A stretch of 64,000 nucleotides of DNA from an uncultured Chloroflexota bacterium (GTDB lineage Bacteria; Chloroflexota; Anaerolineae; Caldilineales; Caldilineaceae), in contig CAIOHJ010000103.1 of the NCBI GenBank assembly GCA_903858085.1, positions 26,456 to 90,455 of the forward strand. Reading direction: 5' to 3'. A program made the translations under genes and the position numbers. Positions 15,812 to 25,523 of this stretch are shown here, piece after piece. Below the pieces are notes generated by a model. The model was not told where the DNA came from, did not search any database, and saw only the letters and a list, made by a program, of their open reading frames with translations. Position 1 is the stretch's first letter; every line of letters starts with the position of its first letter.

Positions 15812-17372
15812 CGGTTGGCTCCTCGTCTTGTGCAAGGTCGGTGAACTGCACCACCCACACGGTGCGGGTGGTGCCGGTGATTCGGGCGCTGTGTGACTGT
15901 GCCAGCCCGCAGACCCAGAGCAGCCGTCCGTCGCTGCGGTCCACAAGAACAGGCCAGCCGGGGCGCAGGGCCGGGGCAATTTTGGCGTCGGTAAACAGTT
16001 TGCCGAGTGTTTTGTGCCGTCCTCCCATGCCCAGCGGGTCGATGCGTTGGCCGGGCACTGCGGCACAGAGCACAGGCTCCTGGATCTGGTCGGCATCCAA
16101 GAAAAGCTGCCAGCGTTGCCCAGAAGGCTGCCTGACACACTTCAGCGCTGCCCGTTCCACCAGCCTGCAGGAGAGCTGCCAGCCGCCCACAGCCGTTTTT
16201 CCGGTGCGTGGCAGCGGCTCTGCCAGCTGGCGGTCGGCTGGCGCCAGCCAGGGGCCGGGCGGGGCCAGCGGAAGCTCCCCGTGGAGGTGCAGGGAGAGAC
16301 AAAGCCCCTGCCCTGGCAGCGCCACCACACTCCAGGCCAGCGGGCCAGCCAGCGGGTGGGGGCCTGAGGTGCGGCTGGCCCGGCGCAGCGCTGCTGCCAG
16401 CGTCTCCAGCCGGTCGGCGCCGACCTCGCGCAGATCGCGGGCGAGCCGGTTCACCGCCAGCCGCAGCACCCCCTGCTGGCTGGCAGGGTCCAGCTGCTGC
16501 AGGCCAGCCAGGTCGAGCAGCAGGTACCGGGCGGAGGAGCGCTGTGGCTGGCGCATAAGCCGTTCGAGGGTCTCTACATCCAGCCTATGCAGCCGGTCCG
16601 CCTCTGTCGCCAGGACGCGCGCCGTGCGCGCCAGCGTGGCCACGATCGAAGGGGCCTGCTGCTGCAGCAGCGGCAGGAGTTGCTGGCGAATCCAGTTGCG
16701 GCTGAAGCGTTCGTCCTGGTTACTTTCATCCTCGTCCCAGACAAGCTGCTGCTGGCGGGCGTAGGCAACGATGCTGGCACGGGTCGCTTCCAGCAGAGGG
16801 CGGAGAAGGTGTACCGGCCGTTCGGCCAGATTGGGGTCTGTCAGGAGGGTCAGCGGGCGCATGGCAGCCAGCCCCTGGACCCCGCTGCCTTGCAGCAGCC
16901 GGAGCAGAACGGTCTCGGCCTGGTCGCCGGCATGGTGGGCCACGGCGACCAGAGCGGTTTGTGGCGAGGGCGCCAGGTCGTTGGCCAACGCGCACAGAAA
17001 GCGGTAGCGCGCCCGGCGGGCCGCCGCCTCCAGCCCGGACGGGTCTGCCCGGAGGGCTGCGCTGTCCAGGCGAATGCTGTGCCAGGGCAACCCCAGCTGC
17101 TCGGCCAGCTGGTGCACCTGGTGGGCCGTTGTGGCCGAAGAGGGGCGCAGGGCATGGTCGACGTGGGCCACATGGAGCAGCAGCTGGCGGGTGGGAGCCA
17201 ACTGGTGCAGCAGATGGAGCAACACCACGCTGTCGACGCCGCCGCTGACCCCCACAACCAGCGGTTGGGGGCCGTGGCTGCTGGGTGGCAACAGGCGCTG
17301 GCAGGCCTGCCAGAGCAGACTTGCCAGCGGATGCTCCCATCGAGGTGGACGAACCGGTGCGCAATGTGCCAT
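15777..17372 (-). CDS. tilS: tRNA(Ile)-lysidine synthase
   Basis: TilS attaches lysine to C34 of the CAU-anticodon isoleucine tRNA, so that it reads AUA. The 531-residue protein has the PP-loop SGGVDS (residues 43-48), then the HVDHALRP and ARRARYRFL segments of the N-terminal ATPase domain, and a C-terminal domain with GRHKTLGKLFTDAKI, typical of full-length bacterial enzymes. The start ATG 17372 has no Shine-Dalgarno, and a TATACT element ends only 11 bp upstream, so the mRNA probably has almost no leader. It is divergent from mreB. Confidence 0.93.
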   Translation of the reverse strand: MAHCAPVRPPRWEHPLASLLWQACQRLLPPSSHGPQPLVVGVSGGVDSVVLLHLLHQLAPTRQLLLHVAHVDHALRPSSATTAHQVHQLAEQLGLPWHSIRLDSAALRADPSGLEAAARRARYRFLCALANDLAPSPQTALVAVAHHAGDQAETVLLRLLQGSGVQGLAAMRPLTLLTDPNLAERPVHLLRPLLEATRASIVAYARQQQLVWDEDESNQDERFSRNWIRQQLLPLLQQQAPSIVATLARTARVLATEADRLHRLDVETLERLMRQPQRSSARYLLLDLAGLQQLDPASQQGVLRLAVNRLARDLREVGADRLETLAAALRRASRTSGPHPLAGPLAWSVVALPGQGLCLSLHLHGELPLAPPGPWLAPADRQLAEPLPRTGKTAVGGWQLSCRLVERAALKCVRQPSGQRWQLFLDADQIQEPVLCAAVPGQRIDPLGMGGRHKTLGKLFTDAKIAPALRPGWPVLVDRSDGRLLWVCGLAQSHSARITGTTRTVWVVQFTDLAQDEEPTDERPDRTLDPS

Positions 17373-17383
17373 CTTCGTCGAAC

Positions 17384-17389
17384 AGTATA
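17384..17389 (-). promoter_or_regulatory. -10 element of tilS (near-leaderless)
   Basis: On the minus strand TATACT ends 11 nt before the ATG. With the usual 6-7 nt to the transcription start, the 5' leader is only about 4-5 nt. A weak TTCTTT lies 18 bp further upstream as a possible -35. Confidence 0.6.
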
Positions 17390-17466
17390 CAGCGTTTCCT
17401 CTCTGGCAAAGAAGTGCCGGGGAAGAAACGCAACTCCTGCTCCCTCGCACAACTTTGCAAGAACAT

Positions 17467-17505
17467 TTTTGAAGGCCGTCCGTCTATGCTATACTGACAT
17501 ATAAT
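17467..17505 (+). promoter_or_regulatory. promoter region of the mre/min operon
   Basis: TTTTGA (17467-17472), a 17-bp spacer ending in TGC, and TATACT (17490-17495) form a good promoter. A second hexamer, TATAAT (17500-17505), sits 4 bp on. The mreB start lies about 120 bp downstream. Confidence 0.75.
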
Positions 17506-17625
17506 TTTTGCATGGTGCTCTCTGGCGGAGAGTGGAGAGCTGCAGCAAGGGCGATGGCAGGCAACCGGAGAGCAGATCGATGGGCTTTACAACCGGGTCG
17601 AGGGTAACGAGGAGAAGCGCAACGC

Positions 17626-18693
17626 GTGAACAATCCGCTTGATTGGCTGTTGGGGCTCTTTTCTCTCGACATTGGGATCGATCTGGGAACAGCCAACACG
17701 CTGGTCCATGTAAAAAATCGTGGAATTGTCATCAACGAGCCTTCTGTGGTTGCGATCGACATCTCTTCCCGGCGCCGCAACCGAGTCAAGGCGGTCGGCA
17801 GCGATGCCCGAGAGATGGTCGGGCGCACCCCAGCCCACATCGTGGCCATCCGGCCGCTGCAAGATGGGGTCATCTCTGATTTTGATGTCACCGAGCAGAT
17901 GATCCACCATTTCATCGGCAAGGTGCACGGGGGGCGGTTTGGCGCTGCCCGCCCGCGCGTGGTGATCGGCATCCCCTCGGGGGTCACCGAAGTCGAAAAG
18001 CGGGCGGTGCGGGATGCTGCGATCAGCGCGGGGGCACGCGAGGCAGGGCTGGTCGAAGAGCCGATGGCGGCGGCGATCGGAGCAGGGCTGCCCGTTACGG
18101 AGTCGGTTGGCTCGATGATCGTCGACATCGGCGGCGGCACCACCGAGGTCGCCGTGATCTCGCTGGGGGGGATCGTGGTCTCACGTTCGATCCGCGTGGC
18201 TGGGGACGAGATGAACGAGGACATTGTCAACTACTCGCGGCAGAAGTACAACCTCCTGATCGGCGAGCGCATGGCCGAACGGACCAAGATCGAAATCGGT
18301 TCGGCCTACCCGCTGGAACGCGAACGGACCCTGATCCTGCGTGGGCGCAACCTGATCACAGGGTTGCCTGAGGCAGTAGAAGTCAGCTCGGTGGAGATCC
18401 GGGAGGCACTTTCCGGGTCAGTGCAAGTCATCGTCGACGCGGTCAAAGCCACCCTGGACGAGACACCGCCTGAACTGGTGGCAGATCTGATGGAGTACGG
18501 GATTGTGCTGGCGGGGGGAGGGGCCTTGCTGCAGGGGCTGGCCCAACGTCTACAAGATGAAACCCGGATGCATGTCTACGTCGCCGACAACCCGCTGACA
18601 GCCGTAGCGATGGGAACCGGCATGATTTTGGAGAAACCAGAATTTTATCGAGAGACCTTGACCAGCATGCAGCGCAAAGCGATGATTCGCTAA
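17626..18693 (+). CDS. mreB: rod shape-determining actin homologue MreB
   Basis: MreB polymerises under the membrane and guides lateral wall synthesis. The 355-residue protein contains the actin-family phosphate-1 loop (DIGIDLGTANTLV, near residue 15), the connect-1 region VVIGIPSGVTEVEKRAVRDAA, the phosphate-2 loop VDIGGGTTEVAVISLGG near 165 and the adenosine loop VLAGGGALLQGL near 290. The start is GTG 17626 behind AACGAGGAGAAG. It heads a seven-gene operon with mreC, mreD, mrdA, minC, minD and rodA. Confidence 0.98.
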   Translation: MNNPLDWLLGLFSLDIGIDLGTANTLVHVKNRGIVINEPSVVAIDISSRRRNRVKAVGSDAREMVGRTPAHIVAIRPLQDGVISDFDVTEQMIHHFIGKVHGGRFGAARPRVVIGIPSGVTEVEKRAVRDAAISAGAREAGLVEEPMAAAIGAGLPVTESVGSMIVDIGGGTTEVAVISLGGIVVSRSIRVAGDEMNEDIVNYSRQKYNLLIGERMAERTKIEIGSAYPLERERTLILRGRNLITGLPEAVEVSSVEIREALSGSVQVIVDAVKATLDETPPELVADLMEYGIVLAGGGALLQGLAQRLQDETRMHVYVADNPLTAVAMGTGMILEKPEFYRETLTSMQRKAMIR

Positions 18694-18720
18694 CTTTGTT
18701 CACAGACACTGTCGTTTTCT

Positions 18721-19647
18721 ATGCGTAGCACGGAACGAAGACCGCGCACGGTCGGTGATTTAGGGGTACGAATCGGGCTGCTCTCTTTGGCAGCGTTGCT
18801 CTTGCTGGCGTTGCAACTTTCCGGCAACTTGCAGCCTGTTCAAAATTTCTTGACGCAGCTGACCATGCCTGCCCAGTTGAGTGCGACCGGGCTCACAACA
18901 GCGTTCAGCCAGCTGATCGAGAGCGTGCTCCAGATGCGCACGCTCAACCAGGAGTTGGCTGTGCTCCAAAGCCGTTCTCGCCAGCTGGAAGCAGAGCTGC
19001 AGACCCTGCGCGAGGTCGAAAAAGAAAACGAAACGCTGCGCACCCTGCTGAACTTTGCCCAGACACGCCCACGTCTGGAGCTGCGCGGGGCCCAGATCGT
19101 GGCCCGCGTCGTCGGCGAGGAAAGCACCAATTTTATCGACACCCTCCTGATCGACCTGGGGGCCGTGCACGGCCTCCGCTCTGGAATGCCCGTTGTCACC
19201 GATCAGGGGCTGGTGGGGCGTATCAGCTCGGTGACGGAAAACAATGCCAAGGTGCTTTTGCTCAGCGACCCCAGCAGCCTGGCCAGCGCGCTGTTGGCTG
19301 ACAGCCGGCTGAACGGGATCGTGCGCGGGGACACCGGCAACCATCTGGTGATGGACTTTCTGCCCCAGGGGCCGACCTTTGCAGTCGGCGAGGCGGTCCT
19401 GAGCTCTGGGCTGGGGGGCCAGTTTCCCCGTGGCCTCACGATCGGCACGATCGACACGATCGAATCCCAGCCCAACGCAGTCTTTCAGACCGCGACGGTG
19501 CGCCCGGCAGTCGATTTCAGCAGCCTGGAGCTGGTGATGGTGATCACCAACTTTGCACCGAGCCAGGGGCTGAACGACCTGCTGAACCAGGCCGAGGAGG
19601 CTGCCCCTGCACAGAACGCCCCTGCACAAGAGGAGACGGCACCATGA
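18721..19647 (+). CDS. mreC: rod shape-determining protein MreC
   Basis: MreC is a single-pass protein linking MreB to the wall enzymes outside the membrane. The 308-residue product has one N-terminal helix (about residues 17-38), a coiled coil (about 70-110: LNQELAVLQSRSRQLEAEL) and the beta-rich MreC domain. That domain shows the typical GLRSGMPVVTDQGLVGRIS near residue 157 and DFLPQGPTFAVGEAVLSSGLG near 217. The start overlaps no gene; the stop overlaps mreD by 4 bp. Confidence 0.96.
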   Translation: MRSTERRPRTVGDLGVRIGLLSLAALLLLALQLSGNLQPVQNFLTQLTMPAQLSATGLTTAFSQLIESVLQMRTLNQELAVLQSRSRQLEAELQTLREVEKENETLRTLLNFAQTRPRLELRGAQIVARVVGEESTNFIDTLLIDLGAVHGLRSGMPVVTDQGLVGRISSVTENNAKVLLLSDPSSLASALLADSRLNGIVRGDTGNHLVMDFLPQGPTFAVGEAVLSSGLGGQFPRGLTIGTIDTIESQPNAVFQTATVRPAVDFSSLELVMVITNFAPSQGLNDLLNQAEEAAPAQNAPAQEETAP

Positions 19648-20159
19648 ACCGCGGGGCCTTGTATTATTTGATGGTTCCACTCTTGTTGCTCTGTGCCTTG
19701 TTGCAGTCGACGACGCTGGCTCGATTCAAGCTGGCCGGGGTCAAGCCTGAGCTGGTGCTGCTGGTGGTGGTGATAGGGGCCATGGTCTACGGCGCACGGT
19801 CAGGTGTGCTGTGGGCTTTCGTGGCAGGGATCGGCCTGGATCTCTTCAGCGGGGGCCCCTTTGGCGCCTCCAGCCTGGCTTTGATGGCGAGTGCACTGGT
19901 GGCCGGGCTGGGGCATCGCCCGTTTTCCCGCTTCAACCTGCTGGTGCCGTTGGCCGCTGCCGCCTTGGGCACCCTGGCCTTTGCTGCGGTCTATCTGGGC
20001 CTCCTGGCGGTGCTGACAACGGCCGGCTTCTCTGTGCCGCAGCTGCCGCTGGGGGGGACGCTCCAGGACATTGTGCTGCCAGTCACGCTGTACAATGTGG
20101 TGTTGATGTTGCTGGCGATCCCGCTGTTGAATCGTCTGCCTGAAAGCCAGGATGTGTAG
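19644..20159 (+). CDS. mreD: rod shape-determining protein MreD
   Basis: The 171-residue membrane protein has about five helices and carries the family pattern KPELVLLVVVIGAMVYG, then GLDLFSGGPFGASSLALM. MreD works with MreC and RodA in the elongation complex. The start ATG overlaps the mreC stop (ATGA), indicating translational coupling. Confidence 0.93.
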   Translation: MNRGALYYLMVPLLLLCALLQSTTLARFKLAGVKPELVLLVVVIGAMVYGARSGVLWAFVAGIGLDLFSGGPFGASSLALMASALVAGLGHRPFSRFNLLVPLAAAALGTLAFAAVYLGLLAVLTTAGFSVPQLPLGGTLQDIVLPVTLYNVVLMLLAIPLLNRLPESQDV

Positions 20160-20205
20160 CGCCTTCCCGCTGTTGTGAGATGTGCTGGACTTTGAGCGAG
20201 TGATC

Positions 20206-22386
20206 ATGTTTGAAGAACGCACGGGAAAAGACACGGCCGATATCACGATGGCGATTTTTCGTCTGGGCATTGTGGTCACGTTTGTGGTCATGGTGGCCCG
20301 CATGTTTGACCTGCAGGTGCTGCAGGCGGGCCGCTACGCCGCGCTGGCCAACCAGAACCGCCTGTTGCGCATCGAATCGCCCGCCCCGCGCGGGGTGATC
20401 TACGACCGCAACGGCACGATCCTGGTGCGCAATCGCCCCTCCTTCGAGGTGGCCTTGGTGCCAGAAGATCTGCCCACCGATACACTGGAGAGCGAAGAGG
20501 TCGACGAGGAGGCTGTCGAGATCGAGAAGATTCTGCGCATTCTGCAGGCCGACCGTGACTCAGAAGTCGCCTTGCGCATGGCTGAAATTTTGTTCAACAA
20601 ACTGGGCTACGACGACTTTATCCGTACAGTCGAAGCCGTCAATGTCCAGGTTTCGTATCTGGACGATCCCGCTTTTGTGACCCCAGTCACCGACGGCGGA
20701 CGGATGGTGATGGCTGCGCCGCTCGAAGTGTACCTGCCTGACCTGGACAAGGTGCTGCCGCTGGAGGGGCTGGTGGCGCTCGTCAAACGCACGGTGGCGA
20801 TCCAAAGCATGGGGAGCGCCTCCGACCCTGTGCCGATCCTGGACGGCGTCGACCGCATCCGTGCTTTTGAAATTTCGGAGGACAGCTTTCGGATTCCAGC
20901 GGTGCGTGTGACCCAGGTGCCAGTGCGGGAGTACCTCTACGGCGACCTGCTCAGCCACGTCCTGGGCTTTTTGGGGCCCATCCCGGCCTTCGCCGCCGAG
21001 ACCTATCGCCAGAGCGGCTACAACAACCCCAACGAACGGGTAGGGCTAAACGGTCTGGAGTACACCTACCAGACCGAGCTGCGGGGGACGCCGGGCGTGC
21101 GCTATTCGGAACGCAACATCCTGGGGATCGATGTGCGCACCATCGGGCCGGAGGTCGAGCCGGTGCCGGGCTGGAATCTGCATCTGACCATCGACTGGCG
21201 CCTGCAGTCGATCATGCGTGCGGCTTTGCAGGCGAAGATGGAGGAGGTCGGTGCTCCATGGGCCGTGACCGTTGCAATGAACCCGCAAAGCGGCGAGATT
21301 TTGGGCATGGTCAGCCTGCCCTCTTACGACAACAACATCTTTGCCGAACGGATCGGCGAAGAGTATCTGCTTCTGGAACAGGACGAACGGCGCCCTTTGA
21401 TCAACTATGCGATCGGCGGCCTCTACCCGCCCGGCTCCGTCTTCAAAATGGTGACCAGCCTGGCCGGCCTCGCTGAGGGGGTGATCACCCCAGAGACCCT
21501 CGTCGTCGATGCTGGCCCGATCTATCTGCCCAACCGTTATTTCCCCAACGACCTGACCCAGGCACAAAAATTTGTGAGCTGGAACCACAAAAACGGGGTC
21601 GTGCATGGCCGGATCAACGTGGAAAGCGCGCTGGCACTTTCCAACGATATCTTTTTTTACTATCTGGGCGGCGGCTATCTGGAAGAATTTGTCGGACTTG
21701 GCCATGTGTTGCTCAGCAAATGGACCGAACTGTTTGGGTTTGGTGAGAAGACCGGCATCGACCTGCCGGGAGAGGTCACTTCGCTGGTGCCGACAGACCA
21801 GTGGAAACGTCAGCTTTTTGCAGAACCCTGGACGACCGGCGACAGCTACAACATGGCAATCGGCCAGGGGTATGTGCTGGCAACCCCGCTGCAAGTGCTG
21901 GTAGAGACCGCAGCGCTGGCCAATGGGGGCACCTTGTATGTCCCCAAGGTCGTCCACCATATGACCGATGCCAACGGAGGGGTCCAACGCGACTTCCAGC
22001 CAGAGGTCAAACGCCAGCTGCCGGTCGACCCGGAGGATATCGAAGTGGTCCGCCGGGGCATGTGGGATGTGGTCAACGCCAGCTATGGGACTGGGCAGGT
22101 CGCCCGGGTTGCTGGGGTGGAGGTGGCTGGGAAAACGGGGACCGCCGAGTTTTGTGAGTATCTTCCCGAAAAGAGCGACTGCCGCCGCGACGAAAAGGAG
22201 TTTCTGCCTTTTCATTCCTGGTTCAGCGCCTTTGCGCCTTACGACAACCCAGAGATTGCCGTGGTCACTTTTGTCTACGACGGCGGTGAAGGCTCTGCTG
22301 TCGCTGCCCCGATCACCCAAAAAATCCTGGAAGGCTACTTCACCGAGATCGCACCTCGCCCACAGCCTGTGGCAACGGAACCGTGA
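20206..22386 (+). CDS. mrdA: penicillin-binding protein 2 (elongation-specific transpeptidase)
   Basis: PBP2 crosslinks peptidoglycan during elongation in partnership with RodA. The 726-residue class B PBP has an N-terminal anchor (about residues 15-35), a pedestal domain beginning at SPAPRGVIYDRNG, and the transpeptidase boxes SVFK (Ser411), SND (479-481) and KTG (643-645, in KTGTAEFCEYL). The start is uncertain: ATG 20206 fits a GAGCGAG Shine-Dalgarno, while in-frame GTG codons at 20200 and 20182 are alternatives. It lies in the mre operon, upstream of minC. Confidence 0.95.
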   Translation: MFEERTGKDTADITMAIFRLGIVVTFVVMVARMFDLQVLQAGRYAALANQNRLLRIESPAPRGVIYDRNGTILVRNRPSFEVALVPEDLPTDTLESEEVDEEAVEIEKILRILQADRDSEVALRMAEILFNKLGYDDFIRTVEAVNVQVSYLDDPAFVTPVTDGGRMVMAAPLEVYLPDLDKVLPLEGLVALVKRTVAIQSMGSASDPVPILDGVDRIRAFEISEDSFRIPAVRVTQVPVREYLYGDLLSHVLGFLGPIPAFAAETYRQSGYNNPNERVGLNGLEYTYQTELRGTPGVRYSERNILGIDVRTIGPEVEPVPGWNLHLTIDWRLQSIMRAALQAKMEEVGAPWAVTVAMNPQSGEILGMVSLPSYDNNIFAERIGEEYLLLEQDERRPLINYAIGGLYPPGSVFKMVTSLAGLAEGVITPETLVVDAGPIYLPNRYFPNDLTQAQKFVSWNHKNGVVHGRINVESALALSNDIFFYYLGGGYLEEFVGLGHVLLSKWTELFGFGEKTGIDLPGEVTSLVPTDQWKRQLFAEPWTTGDSYNMAIGQGYVLATPLQVLVETAALANGGTLYVPKVVHHMTDANGGVQRDFQPEVKRQLPVDPEDIEVVRRGMWDVVNASYGTGQVARVAGVEVAGKTGTAEFCEYLPEKSDCRRDEKEFLPFHSWFSAFAPYDNPEIAVVTFVYDGGEGSAVAAPITQKILEGYFTEIAPRPQPVATEP

Positions 22387-22396
22387 GGAAAAGAGC

Positions 22397-23548
22397 ATGA
22401 GCGAGACAGCCCGATCGGCCCCGCGGATCCACAGCGTTGCCCCCGCCGGCGAACCTGCCTTCCAATCTCGGATCGCAGACCTGCTCGACGATGTGACAGT
22501 CCCAGCAGACTCGTCTGCAGAGGACCCTGCGGCGCCCCTGCCCTCTGCGGGGGAGGAAACTCCTCTCGCCCTGAACGGGGCGGCTGGCCGTGGAGCGGTG
22601 CTGGAAGAGGGGGGCCCCTTGCTGCCGGGCGAGCCGTTGATGGGGGCTGGACGGCGTCTTCTGACCGCTGCGGAGATGACATCTTTTCTGCCCTACAAGC
22701 CGGTTGACCCTCCGAGCGAGCCAGAAGCGGAGACCCCGAAGGCACCGCTGCCCCCCGCTGCCAAGCTGCCTGGCGCTGAACAACTGATCAACCTGCGTGG
22801 GCGCAGCGATGGGGTGGTGATCGAAGTGGGACGCCAGCCGTGGCCTGAAATTTTGTCCGGGTTGACCGAACGGCTGAACCAGTCGGCCAGTTTTTTTTAT
22901 CACAGCAGCGTGGCGCTCGACACCGGAACACGGCCGGTCACCGAGGAGGAACTCTCGCAGGTGGCCAAAGTGCTCTCTGAACATGCGATGACCCTGGGGC
23001 TGGTGCGCACCGCCTCGGAGCGCACCTTTCAGGCGGCGTTGGCGATCGGGATGGCAGCCACATTGGAAGCCCCCGACGGCAGCACGATGGCAGAAGCCAG
23101 CCGTGCGAGCAGCAACCTGGTTCCAAAACCTGGCGAAGAGGCTGGCTATTTTGTCTTCCGCGGCTATCTGCGCTCCGGCCACCGGCTGCAACGTACCGAA
23201 CACATCCTGGTGCTGGGCGACATCAACCCGGGCGCTGAGGTGATCAGCGACGGGGATGTCATGGTCTGGGGGCGGCTGCGCGGGGTCGTTCATGCGGGCG
23301 CACAAGGCAACCGGCGGGCGCTGGTGGCCGCGCTCGACCTGGAACCGACCCAACTTCGCATTGCCGATCTCTTCGTTCAAGGGGCGGACCCCAAACCAGG
23401 GCAGCCAGGACGTTTTTTTTGGCGCCGCTCTCAACATAAACGCCCCGAAATTGCCCGGTGGATCCAGGGACAGATTGTTGTCGAGGAGTGGGATGTCTCA
23501 CGCCCAGGAGGATTGACCTCGTTGCACCGCCAAGCAGGACGAAGCTGA
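22397..23548 (+). CDS. minC: septum site-determining protein MinC with long N-terminal extension
   Basis: MinC inhibits FtsZ polymers and is carried by MinD. The 383-residue product is longer than the usual 220-260. Residues 1-125 are a low-complexity proline/alanine/glutamate-rich extension. A MinC_N-like part follows (VVIEVGRQPWPEILSGLTERL near 140). After an inserted stretch comes the beta-helical MinC_C domain (ILVLGDINPGAEVISDGDVMVWGRLRG in parts, near 275), which binds MinD. The start ATG 22397 follows GAGGAAAAGAG, 10 bp after mrdA. The extension is unusual and might tether or extend reach. Confidence 0.9.
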   Translation: MSETARSAPRIHSVAPAGEPAFQSRIADLLDDVTVPADSSAEDPAAPLPSAGEETPLALNGAAGRGAVLEEGGPLLPGEPLMGAGRRLLTAAEMTSFLPYKPVDPPSEPEAETPKAPLPPAAKLPGAEQLINLRGRSDGVVIEVGRQPWPEILSGLTERLNQSASFFYHSSVALDTGTRPVTEEELSQVAKVLSEHAMTLGLVRTASERTFQAALAIGMAATLEAPDGSTMAEASRASSNLVPKPGEEAGYFVFRGYLRSGHRLQRTEHILVLGDINPGAEVISDGDVMVWGRLRGVVHAGAQGNRRALVAALDLEPTQLRIADLFVQGADPKPGQPGRFFWRRSQHKRPEIARWIQGQIVVEEWDVSRPGGLTSLHRQAGRS

Positions 23549-23549
23549 C

Positions 23550-24341
23550 ATGACAGGGACCGTGATCACCGTGACTTCTGGCAAAGGGGGGGTCGGCAAG
23601 ACGACGACCACCGCCAATCTCTGTGCGACGTTGACCCGCCTGGGCCAGCGCGTGATCGCAGTCGACGCCGACATCGGGCTGCGCAACCTTGATCTGGTGA
23701 TGGGACTGGAAAACCGCATCCTGTACGACTCGATCGACGTAGCCGAGGGACGCTGCACGCTGCAGCAGGCGCTGGTGCGCGACCCACGCGCCGAGTTTCT
23801 CTACCTGCTGCCGGCGGCACAGACGCGCGACAAACACGAGATCAGCGCAGACCAGCTCTGCACGATCTGCAAACAGCTGGTCAACCTGGCCGACTATGTG
23901 TTGATCGACTCTCCAGCAGGCATCGAACATGGTTTTGCCGCCGCGATCGCCCCTTCCGACCGCGTTTTGATTGTCACAACGTCGGATGTCAGCGCGCTGC
24001 GCGACGCCGACAAGGTGATCTATCTGCTCGAACGTGACTGGCAGCGCCAACCTGGGCTGGTGATCAACCGCTTCAACCCACGCCTGGTCAACAGCGGCGA
24101 AATGCGGGGGATCGACGATGTGCTCGATATTCTGGCGATCGACTTGATGGGGGTGGTCCCCGAGGATGAACGGCTGATGCTGTCGACCGACCGTGGCACA
24201 CCTGCCGCCTTCGACCAACGCATGTATGTGCGCCGTGCCTACGAAAACATTGCGCTGCGTGTGATGGGACACAATGTCCCGTTGACCGACTACCATCGTC
24301 CAGGTCTGTGGGGCTGGCTGGCCAGGTGGTTCAGAAAATAG
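23550..24341 (+). CDS. minD: septum site-determining ATPase MinD
   Basis: MinD is a membrane-associated ParA-type ATPase. The 263-residue protein has the deviant Walker A SGKGGVGKTTT (residues 10-20), the DADIGLRNLDLVMG switch I region near 40, DYVLIDSPAGI (Walker B) near 115, and the FDQRMYVRRAYENIA tail. It ends with an amphipathic, tryptophan-rich membrane-targeting helix (GLWGWLARWFRK). It starts 2 bp after minC. No minE follows: rodA begins at the very next base, so oscillation by MinE is not encoded here. Confidence 0.97.
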   Translation: MTGTVITVTSGKGGVGKTTTTANLCATLTRLGQRVIAVDADIGLRNLDLVMGLENRILYDSIDVAEGRCTLQQALVRDPRAEFLYLLPAAQTRDKHEISADQLCTICKQLVNLADYVLIDSPAGIEHGFAAAIAPSDRVLIVTTSDVSALRDADKVIYLLERDWQRQPGLVINRFNPRLVNSGEMRGIDDVLDILAIDLMGVVPEDERLMLSTDRGTPAAFDQRMYVRRAYENIALRVMGHNVPLTDYHRPGLWGWLARWFRK

Positions 24342-25523
24342 ATGTTGACACGGATCTACTGGCGCCATTTCGACTGGCTGTTGTTGGGGGTTGTCCTGCT
24401 GCTCTGCGGGGTGGGGGTTGCTGTCATTTACAGCGCCACCCGCAATTCGCCCGACCTGGTCGACTACTGGCAGCGCCAGATCAACTTTATTGGGATCGGC
24501 CTGGTTGCGCTCTTCGCTGTGGCCCTGTTTGATTACCGACAGCTTTCGCTGCTGGCTGTCCCTGCCTTTCTGGCCTTTATCCTCTCGCTGATCCTGGTCT
24601 ATCTCTTCGGCGACGCCCAGGGAGGCTCGCGCAGCTGGATCTCGGTGGGAGGCACGCTGGTACAGCCGACCGAGGCAGGAAAATTTCTCCTCATCATCTT
24701 TCTGGCCTGGTATCTGAGTGGACGCCGCGAGAGCATACACCGACTGCCCTACCTGCTGGCCGCGTTGGTGCTGCTGCTGGCACCGCTTGTGCTGGTCTAT
24801 ATTCAGCCGGATTTTGGGATGACCATCACCTATGCCTTCATGGGAGGGACGCTGATCCTCTCGGCGGGCATTCGCTATCAACATCTGTTGTTGTTGCTCG
24901 GCGGGGCTCTTCTGGCAATCCCTGTGCTGGCGGCCTCGCTGCAAGGGTACATGCTGGCCCGGGTCTGTATCTTTCTGCCTACCGGCGAAGACGGCCAGAT
25001 CGTCGCTCCTTTGCTGAATTTTCTGCGTGCCGTCTTCAACGCGCTGCCCAGCGAATGTCTTCAGCCAGCCGCCAACACGGCAGCCTCCTACAACGTCGAC
25101 CAGGCCCTGATCGCTGTGGGGAACGGTGGGTTGACTGGGATGGGCTGGACCCAGGGAACCCAGAACCAGCTGCTCTTTCTGCGGGTGCGCCACACAGATT
25201 TTATCTTCAGTGTGATCGCAGAGGAGCTGGGCATGGTGGGAGCCGCGCTGATTCTGCTGTTTTTGTTGTTTGTGGTCTGGCGCATCCTGCGCATCGCCGC
25301 CCAGGCACCCGACCCCTTTGGCCGGTTGCTGGCTGTCGGGATTGCAGCCCTGATCTTTTTTCAAATTGTGATCAACGTCGGCATGAACCTCAAGCTGATG
25401 CCGGTGACCGGTCTGACCCTGCCTTTTATCAGCTATGGCGGCAGTTCGCTGGTCTCCATGCTCTTTGCCATTGGTCTGGCGGAGAGTGTCTCGATGCGCC
25501 AGCGCAGGATCAACGCCTATTAG
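24342..25523 (+). CDS. rodA: RodA-type peptidoglycan glycosyltransferase (SEDS family)
   Basis: RodA polymerises glycan strands from lipid II and pairs with PBP2. The 393-residue SEDS protein has about ten helices. Family marks include SRSWISVGGTLVQPTEAGKF near residue 100, YIQPDFGMTITY near 150 (with the catalytic aspartate), and GLTLPFISYGGSSLVSML near the C-terminus. A 60-residue insertion between helices (about 205-255) carries two cysteines (VCIFLP and SECLQP) that could form a disulfide outside. It begins directly after the minD stop and ends the operon. Confidence 0.95.
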   Translation: MLTRIYWRHFDWLLLGVVLLLCGVGVAVIYSATRNSPDLVDYWQRQINFIGIGLVALFAVALFDYRQLSLLAVPAFLAFILSLILVYLFGDAQGGSRSWISVGGTLVQPTEAGKFLLIIFLAWYLSGRRESIHRLPYLLAALVLLLAPLVLVYIQPDFGMTITYAFMGGTLILSAGIRYQHLLLLLGGALLAIPVLAASLQGYMLARVCIFLPTGEDGQIVAPLLNFLRAVFNALPSECLQPAANTAASYNVDQALIAVGNGGLTGMGWTQGTQNQLLFLRVRHTDFIFSVIAEELGMVGAALILLFLLFVVWRILRIAAQAPDPFGRLLAVGIAALIFFQIVINVGMNLKLMPVTGLTLPFISYGGSSLVSMLFAIGLAESVSMRQRRINAY

